A stretch of DNA of 48,867 nucleotides from Barnesiella sp. (GTDB taxonomy: Bacteria > Bacteroidota > Bacteroidia > Bacteroidales > Muribaculaceae): NCBI GenBank assembly GCA_014800945.1, contig JAAVFD010000037.1, positions 1 to 48,867 on the forward strand, given 5' to 3'. A program made the translations under genes and the position numbers. This document shows positions 1-7,088 of this stretch, piece after piece; within the stretch, counting starts at the first letter, position 1, and each line of letters begins with the position of its first letter. The notes beneath the pieces were generated by a model. It worked only from the letters and a program-made list of their open reading frames with translations, ran no database searches and was not told the origin of the DNA.

Positions 1-9
1 ACCTCTTTG

Positions 10-83
10 TGACTCCTACAGGATTCAAACCTGTAACCTTCTGATCCGTAGTCAGATGCTCTATTCAGTTGAGCTAAGGAGCC
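10..83 (-). tRNA. tRNA-Arg (anticodon ACG), copy 1
   Basis: Read on the minus strand this folds as a complete cloverleaf. The acceptor stem pairs GGCTCCT with AGGAGTC (one G-U pair), the anticodon stem pairs TCTGA with TCAGA, and the 7-nt loop CTACGGA gives anticodon ACG. The T arm is ACAGG/CCTGT. The discriminator base is A and CCA is not encoded. It is identical over 74 nt to the copy at 116-189, 32 bp away, and the two probably share one transcript. Confidence 0.93.
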
Positions 84-115
84 TTAATAGAATTTTGTCT
101 TACGATAATAAGTTG

Positions 116-189
116 TGACTCCTACAGGATTCAAACCTGTAACCTTCTGATCCGTAGTCAGATGCTCTATTCAGTTGAGCTAAGGAGCC
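116..189 (-). tRNA. tRNA-Arg (anticodon ACG), copy 2
   Basis: This is identical in all 74 positions to the first copy: same acceptor stem, anticodon loop CTACGGA and T arm, no encoded CCA. It is the promoter-proximal gene of the pair, with a well-formed Bacteroides-type promoter about 35 bp upstream (223-253, minus strand). An exact tandem copy suggests a recent duplication or gene conversion. Confidence 0.93.
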
Positions 190-222
190 ATGCTCCGACA
201 GCCTAAGCTGCGTTTGCGACTG

Positions 223-253
223 CAAAGTTAATTGAATTGACTTAAATCACAAA
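223..253 (-). promoter_or_regulatory. Promoter of the tRNA-Arg pair
   Basis: On the minus strand a TTTG at 253-250 is followed after exactly 19 nt by TAACTTTG at 230-223. This matches the Bacteroides primary sigma factor pattern (TTTG near -33, TAnnTTTG near -7). It lies directly upstream of the tRNA at 189. Confidence 0.7.
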
Positions 254-321
254 ATTTTTTCTATTAAAAAAGACCATGTAAATAATGAAGGAGTCGATAA
301 TAGTGGATAATCAATTGATAG

Positions 322-822
322 TCATAAGAGTGACATTGCTATTTTAGCACAACATTCAGCATCTGCCTCAGCGTTGTGATGATTGTAAAATGGTATTCCT
401 AAAAAATCGGCGAGATTAGGAAGTGAAAATGAAGAGCACAAGGAGCGGGGGATTGTTTTACGAGCCTTTTCAAGTGTGCAATAAAACGGATAGTCCGGAT
501 AATCAATTCCATAGCATCTGCAAGCAGCTTTGATGCAGCTTTCATCAAAACGTTTATTGTGTGCAACAAGAGGAAGATTGCCGATGAATTTCGACAAATC
601 TGTCCAAACATCGCAAAATAGTCTTGCATTTTCCGTGTCGCTTTTTCCAATGCCATGAATGTTTTCGGTGAAATGCCTGAAATAGTATTCCGGTTCAGGT
701 TTCACCAACTCGTAGAATTTTCCGGTAATGGTACCGTTTTCCACTTTTACAGCTCCTATAGCACAGATGCTTGTGGGGTGATTGTTTGCGGTTTCTACAT
801 CTATGGCAACGAAATTATCCAT
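322..822 (-). CDS. DnaQ-family 3'-5' exonuclease
   Basis: A 166-residue exonuclease of the DEDDh superfamily, related to the epsilon subunit of DNA polymerase III. Exo I is the N-terminal AIDVET (acidic metal ligands), Exo II is in the region around VAHNKRFD, and Exo III is the C-terminal HNAEADAE with its His and Asp. It is a bare exonuclease domain with no extra module, as in small proofreading or RNA-trimming enzymes, so the substrate is not defined. The ATG at 822 is chosen because the exonuclease fold begins there; the frame stays open to 972, but that part lies inside ispH and matches nothing. It overlaps the ispH stop by 8 bp, suggesting translational coupling as last gene of the porQ-cmk-ispH operon. 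Confidence 0.88.
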   Translation of the reverse strand: MDNFVAIDVETANNHPTSICAIGAVKVENGTITGKFYELVKPEPEYYFRHFTENIHGIGKSDTENARLFCDVWTDLSKFIGNLPLVAHNKRFDESCIKAACRCYGIDYPDYPFYCTLEKARKTIPRSLCSSFSLPNLADFLGIPFYNHHNAEADAECCAKIAMSLL

Positions 823-1705
823 TGGGTTCGTCTGCAGTTGAGCTTTTATTAATCTCCAGAACTTTAGTGCGGACATTTTCCATAAGCCACCTCGGGGTGG
901 ATGTTGCACCGCATATTCCAATTTTTCCGGCGTCAGTGAGCCATGCCGGATCAATATCTTCAGGGTTTGCAATCAGATGAGTTCTCGGATTTACTCCGGC
1001 ACATTCAGCGCACAGTACTTTGCCGTTGCTGCTCTTCGCACCGCTTACAAAGAGAATCACATCATGAGCGGCAGCAAATTCGCGAAGGCTTCCGGCTCTG
1101 CCGCTTACCTGCCGGCAAATGGTGTCGAAATGTTCAAACCGGGTATCTTTGTCTTTGCGTCGGTTAATCTCATCAATCATACCGTGGAAACCTTGAGGTG
1201 ACTTGGTGGTTTGGGAATAAAGACTTATTCCTCTTGAAAAATCAACTTTATCAAGGTCTGATATGCTCTCTGCAACAATAGCTTTTCCGTCTGTCTGCCC
1301 TACGAGACCGTTCACTTCGGCATGACCGTTTTTGCCGTAAATAACAATCTGAGTGTCGGAGTCATTGTCAAAAGTATGCTTGATGCGCTGTTGGAGTTTA
1401 AGAACAACCGGACAGGTTGCATCAATTATTTCAATATTGTTTTCTTTTGCAATCCGGTAGGTTGACGGAGGTTCTCCGTGAGCTCTCAGGAGCACCTTGA
1501 CATTTTTCAGTTTGGCAAGTTCATCGTGGGTAATGGTAATGAGTCCTCTGCTACGCAGCCGTTCCACTTCATCACTATTGTGTACAATATCTCCGAGGCA
1601 GTAAAGGGTGCCACATTTGTCAAGCACCTCCTCCGCTTTTCGGATTGCAGTGACAACACCGAAGCAAAATCCGGATTCGGAATCTATTTCAACCGTTGCA
1701 CTCAT
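815..1705 (-). CDS. ispH: 4-hydroxy-3-methylbut-2-enyl diphosphate reductase
   Basis: This is the last enzyme of the methylerythritol phosphate route. It reduces HMBPP to IPP and DMAPP with a [4Fe-4S] cluster in the cytoplasm. The three cluster cysteines are visible: C14 in SGFCFGVV, C98 in DATCPVV and C197 in DTICRQ. The GICGATSTP motif sits near the C-terminus. The protein is 296 residues, normal for the family. I chose the ATG at 1705 because family members start just before this EIDSESGFCFG stretch; a TTG five codons upstream (1720) is less likely. The start lies inside the end of cmk (17-bp overlap), and the stop overlaps the exonuclease start. Expression is probably driven from the porQ promoter. 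Confidence 0.96.
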   Translation of the reverse strand: MSATVEIDSESGFCFGVVTAIRKAEEVLDKCGTLYCLGDIVHNSDEVERLRSRGLITITHDELAKLKNVKVLLRAHGEPPSTYRIAKENNIEIIDATCPVVLKLQQRIKHTFDNDSDTQIVIYGKNGHAEVNGLVGQTDGKAIVAESISDLDKVDFSRGISLYSQTTKSPQGFHGMIDEINRRKDKDTRFEHFDTICRQVSGRAGSLREFAAAHDVILFVSGAKSSNGKVLCAECAGVNPRTHLIANPEDIDPAWLTDAGKIGICGATSTPRWLMENVRTKVLEINKSSTADEPNG

Positions 1706-2405
1706 TAATATCTTTTTCAATTCGATTAAACAAGTCCATCAGCCATTTTTCCTGTTGTGGCAGCGACATATCTGAATTGTCAAGCACAACAGCATCGTCA
1801 GCTTTTCTCAAGGGACTCTCTGTTCTTGTCTCGTCAATATGATCTCGCTCAATAACATTAGCCAAAACATCCTCATAGCTGGATGGTGTGCCGTTTTGCT
1901 GAAGTTCAATGTATCTTCTGTGCGCTCTTTTTTCAGGCGAAGCGGTTACAAAAACTTTCATTTCAGCTTGAGGAAACACAGTTGTGCCAATATCTCTGCC
2001 ATCCATAACGATACCTTTTTCTGCTCCAAAACGTTGCTGCTGGGCTGTGAGCGCTTTTCTTACAGAATGAATCGCAGCCACCGGAGAAACATGATTGCTA
2101 ACCTGAAGTGAACGGATGAGATGCTCAACATCCTTACCGTTAAGCAGGGTGTGCTGTCCCTGGGGCGTTACGGCAAAGTCTATCCGGATATTTTTCAGGG
2201 CTTCGGAGAGAGCCTTTTCATTAACAACACCGGAGTCTGAAATCATTCCATGCTCCATAGCGTAAAGAGTTACCGCTCGGTACATTGCCCCGCTGTCAAT
2301 GTATCTGTAACCGAGGTCTGAGGCAAGTTTCTTAGCCATAGTGCTTTTTCCTGATGAGGAGTAGCCGTCAATGGCAACAATTATTTTGTGTCTTGAAGTT
2401 GTCAT
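1689..2405 (-). CDS. cmk: Cytidylate kinase (CMP/dCMP kinase)
   Basis: It phosphorylates CMP and dCMP with ATP in pyrimidine nucleotide salvage. The 238-residue protein opens with the Walker A loop GYSSSGKST (about residues 14-22). The YRYIDSGAMYRAVT motif typical of CMP kinases follows, then the VMDGRDIGT motif in the middle, and the lid-region arginines after it. The length is normal and the ATG at 2405 is clear. It sits between porQ (16 bp upstream) and ispH (17-bp overlap), so it is co-transcribed. The order porQ-cmk-ispH is, to my knowledge, a common arrangement in Bacteroidales. Confidence 0.96.
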   Translation of the reverse strand: MTTSRHKIIVAIDGYSSSGKSTMAKKLASDLGYRYIDSGAMYRAVTLYAMEHGMISDSGVVNEKALSEALKNIRIDFAVTPQGQHTLLNGKDVEHLIRSLQVSNHVSPVAAIHSVRKALTAQQQRFGAEKGIVMDGRDIGTTVFPQAEMKVFVTASPEKRAHRRYIELQQNGTPSSYEDVLANVIERDHIDETRTESPLRKADDAVVLDNSDMSLPQQEKWLMDLFNRIEKDINECNG

Positions 2406-2421
2406 ATACTGAGAGATTTAA

Positions 2422-3447
2422 TTATTTGCCAATCAAGTCTGAAATGCCTGCGCTTAGGCTTACCATCAGTGTCGTGGCTCCCGTGTGAGGTTGCGCAAAT
2501 GCGAGTCCTACGCCCCAGGTGCCGATATCAAGCCCTGCACCGAGCGACCATCCGCTGAGCAAATTCCTATTATAAGTACTCATATCCGTGCGGGTTTTGT
2601 AGTTATATCCGAGTGAAATATAGAATTTGTCGGAAGGAATTATGTCGGCTCCGAAAATAAGGTGTCTTAAAAGGTTTGAAGCAAACGATGATTTAAGTTC
2701 CGGTTTATCGTCAATAGTGCCGTCACCGGTATGGTAGTAGGGGAGATTCCACTTGGTCAGATTCCATGCGGTAATTGAGAATCTAACAGGGAATCCCGGA
2801 AAAGACTGCGTCCAGCCAAGCCTTAAATCAACCGGCAGCCGGTCATAGCTTTCATTGAATCTTTTAATCTGTCCGCCAAGGTTTACAGCCACTGCACTAA
2901 GTGAAAGATCCCGCTCGGCATCGTAGTAATTCAGTCCTAAGTCCACTCCGAGTGCAAAAGCTGTGTAAGAATCATAGGCGCTATATAAGGCTTTGATTGC
3001 GAAACCGCCACGCAAGCGTTCAGTGAAATCATGAGAGTATAGACCTGAAATAGCCAGATCCTTTGGTGAGAAAGTGCCCATGCTAACTCCTGAAGCATCC
3101 GTTCTATCTATCTCCCCGTAACCGAAATAATGTAGCGATGCAGCCCAGGCTCCTCTTTCGCTGACAGAGTGTGAGTAGGCTATTGAAGCAAAATTGCTAT
3201 CGGATATGTATCTCATATAGCTTAGCGCGAGCCGAGTGCTGTGCTCCTGTCCGAGCAGAGCCGGATTTTGTTCAGTAGCAAGCAATCCGGCATCGGTTGA
3301 TGAGATATTAACACCTCCGAGACCGTAAATTTTCGGTGATGATGTGATATTAAGGAAGTTGTATGCGGGGCTGCTGTCTGCACCACAAGCACAGATATAG
3401 GCAAATGCCAGCATACCGGCAGTTATTATGTGTCTGATAATATTCAT
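2422..3447 (-). CDS. porQ: PorQ-family outer-membrane beta-barrel protein
   Basis: A 341-residue protein with a signal peptide (hydrophobic residues 7-20, then a short polar stretch) and then alternating beta-strand segments up to the C-terminus, as in an FadL-like outer-membrane barrel. The early motif SPKIYGLGGVNIS and the pattern NPALLG are typical of PorQ. PorQ was named from the type IX secretion system of Porphyromonas, but many Bacteroidales keep the gene without a type IX system, and no other type IX component is in this window. Its exact job is unknown here. The ATG at 3447 is preceded by GGAG; an in-frame GTG at 3465 lies further upstream but would put the ribosome site inside the gene. 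It is first gene of its operon. Confidence 0.85.
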   Translation of the reverse strand: MNIIRHIITAGMLAFAYICACGADSSPAYNFLNITSSPKIYGLGGVNISSTDAGLLATEQNPALLGQEHSTRLALSYMRYISDSNFASIAYSHSVSERGAWAASLHYFGYGEIDRTDASGVSMGTFSPKDLAISGLYSHDFTERLRGGFAIKALYSAYDSYTAFALGVDLGLNYYDAERDLSLSAVAVNLGGQIKRFNESYDRLPVDLRLGWTQSFPGFPVRFSITAWNLTKWNLPYYHTGDGTIDDKPELKSSFASNLLRHLIFGADIIPSDKFYISLGYNYKTRTDMSTYNRNLLSGWSLGAGLDIGTWGVGLAFAQPHTGATTLMVSLSAGISDLIGK

Positions 3448-3535
3448 GAATGTAATTTTCTCCACTTAATAACGTGTAATTTGGCTGCACTATTATATAA
3501 GGAGTGGATAAAATCCGGTATCACAAAATTGTCAA

Positions 3536-3566
3536 CAAAGATAAAACAATAATAATCATTCTCAAA
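3536..3566 (-). promoter_or_regulatory. Promoter of the porQ-cmk-ispH operon
   Basis: Minus-strand TTTG (3566-3563), 19-nt spacer, TATCTTTG (3543-3536). Spacing and both elements fit the Bacteroides vegetative promoter exactly. It implies a leader of about 80 nt before the porQ ATG. Confidence 0.65.
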
Positions 3567-3667
3567 ATAGAGGTTTAGCTTTTGAAAATTTCGGATTCAA
3601 GAGGTAATTTTGTCAATACCTTAGTTTAATACCTCTGAGGAGGAAGTTAATAAAAAAGAATATTATA

Positions 3668-4132
3668 TTGTATAAATTTTATCATATCTCTTTCCGATTA
3701 GCTCGCTTGCTTGTAGCCTTGGCATCAATAGCTTTTGCTGCTGAAGCACAGGCTCAATTCAGGCGTGTTGTTACTTATCAGACGGTTGTTTCAGGCAACC
3801 GAATGGTTGAACTTGAGGCTTTTACGTATGACTCGGTTGATGAGCAGCCTCATTTTCCCGGTGGAGACGGAGCAATGACAAAATTTATAAACAGAGAACG
3901 TAAATATCCTCACACTGCTTACGCGGCAGGAATAGAAGGCAGAGTGCTGTGTAGTTTTATTGTGAATGCAGACGGCTCCATATCAAATGCAGAGGTGATA
4001 AAAGGAGAGTATGAACCGTTGAATAAGGAGGCGCTGAGAATAATATCCCGGATGCCGAAGTGGGTTGCAGGTAAGATTAATGGAACGAGTGTGCCGGTCT
4101 ATTGTATAATGCCTATCTCATTCAGACTCTAA
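3668..4132 (+). CDS. Small secreted protein with a TonB C-terminal domain
   Basis: About 154 residues. The N-terminus is a signal peptide (hydrophobic RLARLLVALASIAFAA, then AEAQA before Q). The rest is a TonB C-terminal domain (roughly residues 60-152), with the family pattern FPGGDGAMTKFI, YP..A...GIEGRVLCSFIVNADGSI and a final PVYCIMPISFRL. There is no proline-rich linker and no retained membrane anchor, so it is probably soluble in the periplasm rather than a classical ExbB/D-coupled transducer. The start is uncertain: no ATG lies upstream of the signal sequence; TTG at 3668 or ATT at 3662 are candidates, with a GAGGAGGA ribosome site near 3637-3644, rather far away. It is convergent with the methyltransferase gene. 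Confidence 0.75.
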   Translation: MYKFYHISFRLARLLVALASIAFAAEAQAQFRRVVTYQTVVSGNRMVELEAFTYDSVDEQPHFPGGDGAMTKFINRERKYPHTAYAAGIEGRVLCSFIVNADGSISNAEVIKGEYEPLNKEALRIISRMPKWVAGKINGTSVPVYCIMPISFRL

Positions 4133-4150
4133 AAACCGGATTTTCTAACC

Positions 4151-4609
4151 TTAATAAAATTTTTTTGCTTCTAATCCACCGGCATAGCCGTTTAGGGTTC
4201 CCGTGGAACCAATAATTCTGTGGCAAGGGATGATAATGCTTATCGGGTTTTGCGAAATGGCGTTTGCCACGCTTCTTGCTGCTGATTTATTTCCGATTTT
4301 TTCAGCAATATCCGAATAGCTTGCGGTGGTTCCATAACTTACGCCCGCAAGCTCAGTCCAAACCTTTAACCGGAAATTAGTGCCAATGGGTGCTACATTC
4401 ACATCAAAATATTTCCTGTTTCCGGCAAAATACTCCTTAATCTGAGATATTACATTGAGTGTATAATCCTGGTCAAGGTCAAAGTTTTTTAATTGGTTAA
4501 CATGAGAATTGTAGTGACGGGAGTTGATCCAATCACAAAGCATCAGCTTGCCACGGTAAGCTCCAACAGCCAAAGTGCCGGCAGGAGTATCAAATATGAC
4601 GGGATACAT
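4151..4609 (-). CDS. ogt: Methylated-DNA--[protein]-cysteine S-methyltransferase, C-terminus probably frameshifted
   Basis: It repairs O6-alkylguanine by moving the alkyl group to its own cysteine. The acceptor is C129 in the IIIPCHRIIG motif; the helix-turn-helix before it (ASYSDIAEKIG, then ARSVANAISQNP) binds DNA. The 152-residue protein stops at LEAKKFY, whereas relatives usually run on as KKFLLxLE. The reading frame crosses an A7T4 run; adding one base there would read LEAKKFLLRLEN and continue 11 codons past the join, to a stop inside the neighbouring convergent gene. This is therefore a short indel or a sequencing error at the very end, probably not fatal since all catalytic parts precede it. 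It starts 6 bp after the penicillin-binding protein stop and is co-transcribed with it. Confidence 0.88.
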   Translation of the reverse strand: MYPVIFDTPAGTLAVGAYRGKLMLCDWINSRHYNSHVNQLKNFDLDQDYTLNVISQIKEYFAGNRKYFDVNVAPIGTNFRLKVWTELAGVSYGTTASYSDIAEKIGNKSAARSVANAISQNPISIIIPCHRIIGSTGTLNGYAGGLEAKKFY

Positions 4610-4614
4610 TCACC

Positions 4615-7002
4615 TTAGTCAAACACACCCTCCATTGATGTTTCTTCGGCATCATTGTCATAATCAACTGATGCACCGTAAAACTCTTTTTCACACAAAT
4701 CAATACCGGGGAAAGTGAATCTGACATCCTGTGAGTACGGTAGAGTCGGGTCGGCATATACTTTCTTCATAAAGTTACCGTAAATCGGTAGTGCGGCAGA
4801 TGCGCCCTGACCAATGGCACCGCTATTGAAGTGAATGAATTTTTCATCACCGCCAACCCACGCTCCGGCAACAATCTGCGGGGTGAATGCCATGAACCAT
4901 CCATCGGAGTTGGAGTTTGTTGTACCGGTTTTACCTCCAGTCTGTGCAGTGAGGTTGTATGGCGGACGGCGGAGTCGGCTACCTGTACCACCGTCAACAA
5001 CATTTAGGAGCATGGATAGTATTTTCCAATAAGCAACTTCAGAAATAACTTCGGTGTGTCTCGGTGTGAATTCTGAAATAATATTACCGTTTGAATCAGC
5101 GATAGCTGTTACATACATCGGGTCAACTCGCATACCGTTGTTTGCAAATGCGGAGTATGCACCAACCATTTCCTTTAGGGAAATGTCAGGGGTGCCGAGG
5201 CAAAGCGAGAGTACCGGGTCAAGATGACTTGTTATGCCGAAATTGTGCATTGTTCTCACAAGTGATGCAGGAGAAAGCTCATTCATGAGTCTTGCACTAA
5301 TCCAGTTATTGGAGTTTGTCAGAGCCCAGCGGAGGGTAACCATCTCACCGATACGTGACGTTCCGGTGTTTCTTGGTGCCCATTCTCTGCCGCTTTCATC
5401 TGTTAGAATCGGTTGTTCATTAAGAAATTCATCACAAGGAGTGTAGCCTTCCTCCATGGCATAGGTATAAAGGAATGGCTTACCGGTTGAACCGATTTGG
5501 CGTCTGCCTGTGCTGACCATATCGTACTGGAAATGAGTGAAGTCCGGGCCACCAACATATGCTTTGACATGACCGGTTACCGGATTCATAGCCATAAATC
5601 CGGTGCGAAGGAAGTGCTTTGTATATAGAATTGAATCGCGAGGTGTCATAATGGTGTCAATTTCACCGGAATATGAGAACACTTTCATTTCAGTTCGAGT
5701 GTCAAATGCCTTCTGAATTTCAGCTTCAGTGTGTCCGGCTCTTTTCATTGTGCGATATCGGTCGGAGTTTTTAATGGCAAAGTTGATAAGTTGCTGAATT
5801 TGTTTGAGACTTACCTCCTGGCGATTGGTAGAGTAAGGTGCGAAATTAGTGTTTCGTTTCTCCTTAAAGAATGCCGGCTGCAATGTTTTGCTCATGTGAT
5901 CATGAACCGCTTCTTCTGCATAGCGCTGCATTCTGGAGTCAATGGTTGTGTATATTTTCAGCCCATCTTCGTAAATATCATATTTAGAGCCGTCGGGCTT
6001 GGGATTTTTCTCAATCCAGCCATAGAGTGGATTTGTTGCCCAGGCAATGGAGTCATCAACATACTGCTGTTTTTCCCATTCGCGGTAATCGCTCTTATTA
6101 GGCCGCTTGGCTTTAAGCATTCTGCGCAATTCCTCGCGGAAGTAAGGAGCCGGGCCTTCTTTATGGTCAACTCTGTGGAAATCAAGAACAAGAGGCAGTT
6201 CTTTAAGCGAATCAAGTTCCTCTTTTGTGATTTTGTCGTTTTTATACATCTGCTCAAGTACCACATTTCTTCTGAGACGAGTACGTTCAGGATGACGAAC
6301 CGGATTGTAATGTGCCGGGTTTTTAACCATTCCGACAAGAGTAGCCGCTTCCTCAATGGTAAGATCCTCCGACTGTTTGCCAAAATAAACGTTGGCGGCA
6401 CTTTTAATACCTACCGCATTATATAGAAAGTCAAACTGGTTGAGATACATTTTCAGAATCTCATCTTTACTATAAAAGCGTTCAAGTTTCACTGCGATCA
6501 TCCATTCGATAGGTTTCTGAATGATTCGTGAAGCAATTCCGTTAGATTCGGGTGAATATAGCTGTTTGGCAAGCTGCTGAGTAATAGTGGAGCCGCCTCC
6601 GCTATTTCTTTGTCCCATAAGGAATGTTTTGAATGCAACGCGTGCTAACGCTCGTACATCAATACCGGAGTGGTCTTCAAAACGACTATCCTCTGTCGAT
6701 ATGAGTGCATCCACAACATGAGAGCTGATTTCATCGTAATCAGCGTAAACCCTGTTACCTGTGTTTCTGAAATATCTGCCGAGTTCCTCTCCGTCAGCAG
6801 AGTAGATTACTGAGGCAAATCTGTCATTAGGGTTCTTAAGTTCCTCGACGGGAGGCATATAGCCGATAGCACCGTTATATGCAAGTACTAATATGGTAAT
6901 GATGAGGATTACACCAACACCAAACGTAATCCACAATGCGTTGATTATTTTGCGTTTGTTCGGTGATAGTGCTCTATAGGTATCTGATAAATAATTTTTC
7001 AT
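4615..7002 (-). CDS. mrcA: Class A penicillin-binding protein 1A (glycosyltransferase/transpeptidase)
   Basis: A 795-residue bifunctional enzyme that polymerises lipid II and cross-links peptidoglycan at the outer face of the inner membrane. A short cytoplasmic N-terminus precedes one membrane helix (about residues 22-42). The GT51 domain has the catalytic glutamate E104 in STEDSRFEDHSG and the GGSTITQQLAKQL motif. The transpeptidase domain has the SxxK motif in GSTGKPF (near 500), SNN in LTNSNNW and KTGTT (near 690). Length and order are normal. The ATG at 7002 follows a -7-type promoter by about 20 nt. The repair gene downstream is only 6 bp away. Confidence 0.96.
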   Translation of the reverse strand: MKNYLSDTYRALSPNKRKIINALWITFGVGVILIITILVLAYNGAIGYMPPVEELKNPNDRFASVIYSADGEELGRYFRNTGNRVYADYDEISSHVVDALISTEDSRFEDHSGIDVRALARVAFKTFLMGQRNSGGGSTITQQLAKQLYSPESNGIASRIIQKPIEWMIAVKLERFYSKDEILKMYLNQFDFLYNAVGIKSAANVYFGKQSEDLTIEEAATLVGMVKNPAHYNPVRHPERTRLRRNVVLEQMYKNDKITKEELDSLKELPLVLDFHRVDHKEGPAPYFREELRRMLKAKRPNKSDYREWEKQQYVDDSIAWATNPLYGWIEKNPKPDGSKYDIYEDGLKIYTTIDSRMQRYAEEAVHDHMSKTLQPAFFKEKRNTNFAPYSTNRQEVSLKQIQQLINFAIKNSDRYRTMKRAGHTEAEIQKAFDTRTEMKVFSYSGEIDTIMTPRDSILYTKHFLRTGFMAMNPVTGHVKAYVGGPDFTHFQYDMVSTGRRQIGSTGKPFLYTYAMEEGYTPCDEFLNEQPILTDESGREWAPRNTGTSRIGEMVTLRWALTNSNNWISARLMNELSPASLVRTMHNFGITSHLDPVLSLCLGTPDISLKEMVGAYSAFANNGMRVDPMYVTAIADSNGNIISEFTPRHTEVISEVAYWKILSMLLNVVDGGTGSRLRRPPYNLTAQTGGKTGTTNSNSDGWFMAFTPQIVAGAWVGGDEKFIHFNSGAIGQGASAALPIYGNFMKKVYADPTLPYSQDVRFTFPGIDLCEKEFYGASVDYDNDAEETSMEGVFD

Positions 7003-7021
7003 TTTAATATAGAATATGATG

Positions 7022-7029
7022 CAAAGTTA
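7022..7029 (-). promoter_or_regulatory. -7 promoter element of the penicillin-binding protein gene
   Basis: Minus-strand TAACTTTG matches the Bacteroides TAnnTTTG element and stands 19 bp before the ATG at 7002. No TTTG is found at the expected -33 position, which is occupied by the upstream hairpin (7033-7056). Confidence 0.5.
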
Positions 7030-7032
7030 AGT

Positions 7033-7056
7033 AAATCCCGAAATTAAACGGGATTT
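7033..7056 (-). terminator. Hairpin between malQ and the penicillin-binding protein gene
   Basis: AAATCCCG (7033-7040) pairs with CGGGATTT (7049-7056) across an 8-nt loop. It lies downstream of malQ on the minus strand. The run of T on that side is short (ATTTACTT), so termination may be partial. Confidence 0.55.
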
Positions 7057-7088
7057 TTTACATTTCCTAACCACATAATTAAGAAAAA

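Noticed and set aside
322-972. A longer 216-residue form of the exonuclease starting at 972.
   Set aside because: The first 50 codons overlap ispH and match nothing in exonucleases; the ATG at 822 begins right at the Exo I motif.
2422-3447. Evidence for a working type IX secretion system from the PorQ homologue.
   Set aside because: No other type IX component is in the window, no obvious C-terminal sorting domain was recognised in the window's proteins, and PorQ homologues occur in species without the system.
5731-6426. Long opposite-strand open frame of 231 codons within the penicillin-binding protein gene.
   Set aside because: It lies wholly opposite a well-supported gene, has no recognisable domain and its cysteine- and phenylalanine-rich composition is typical of a shadow frame.
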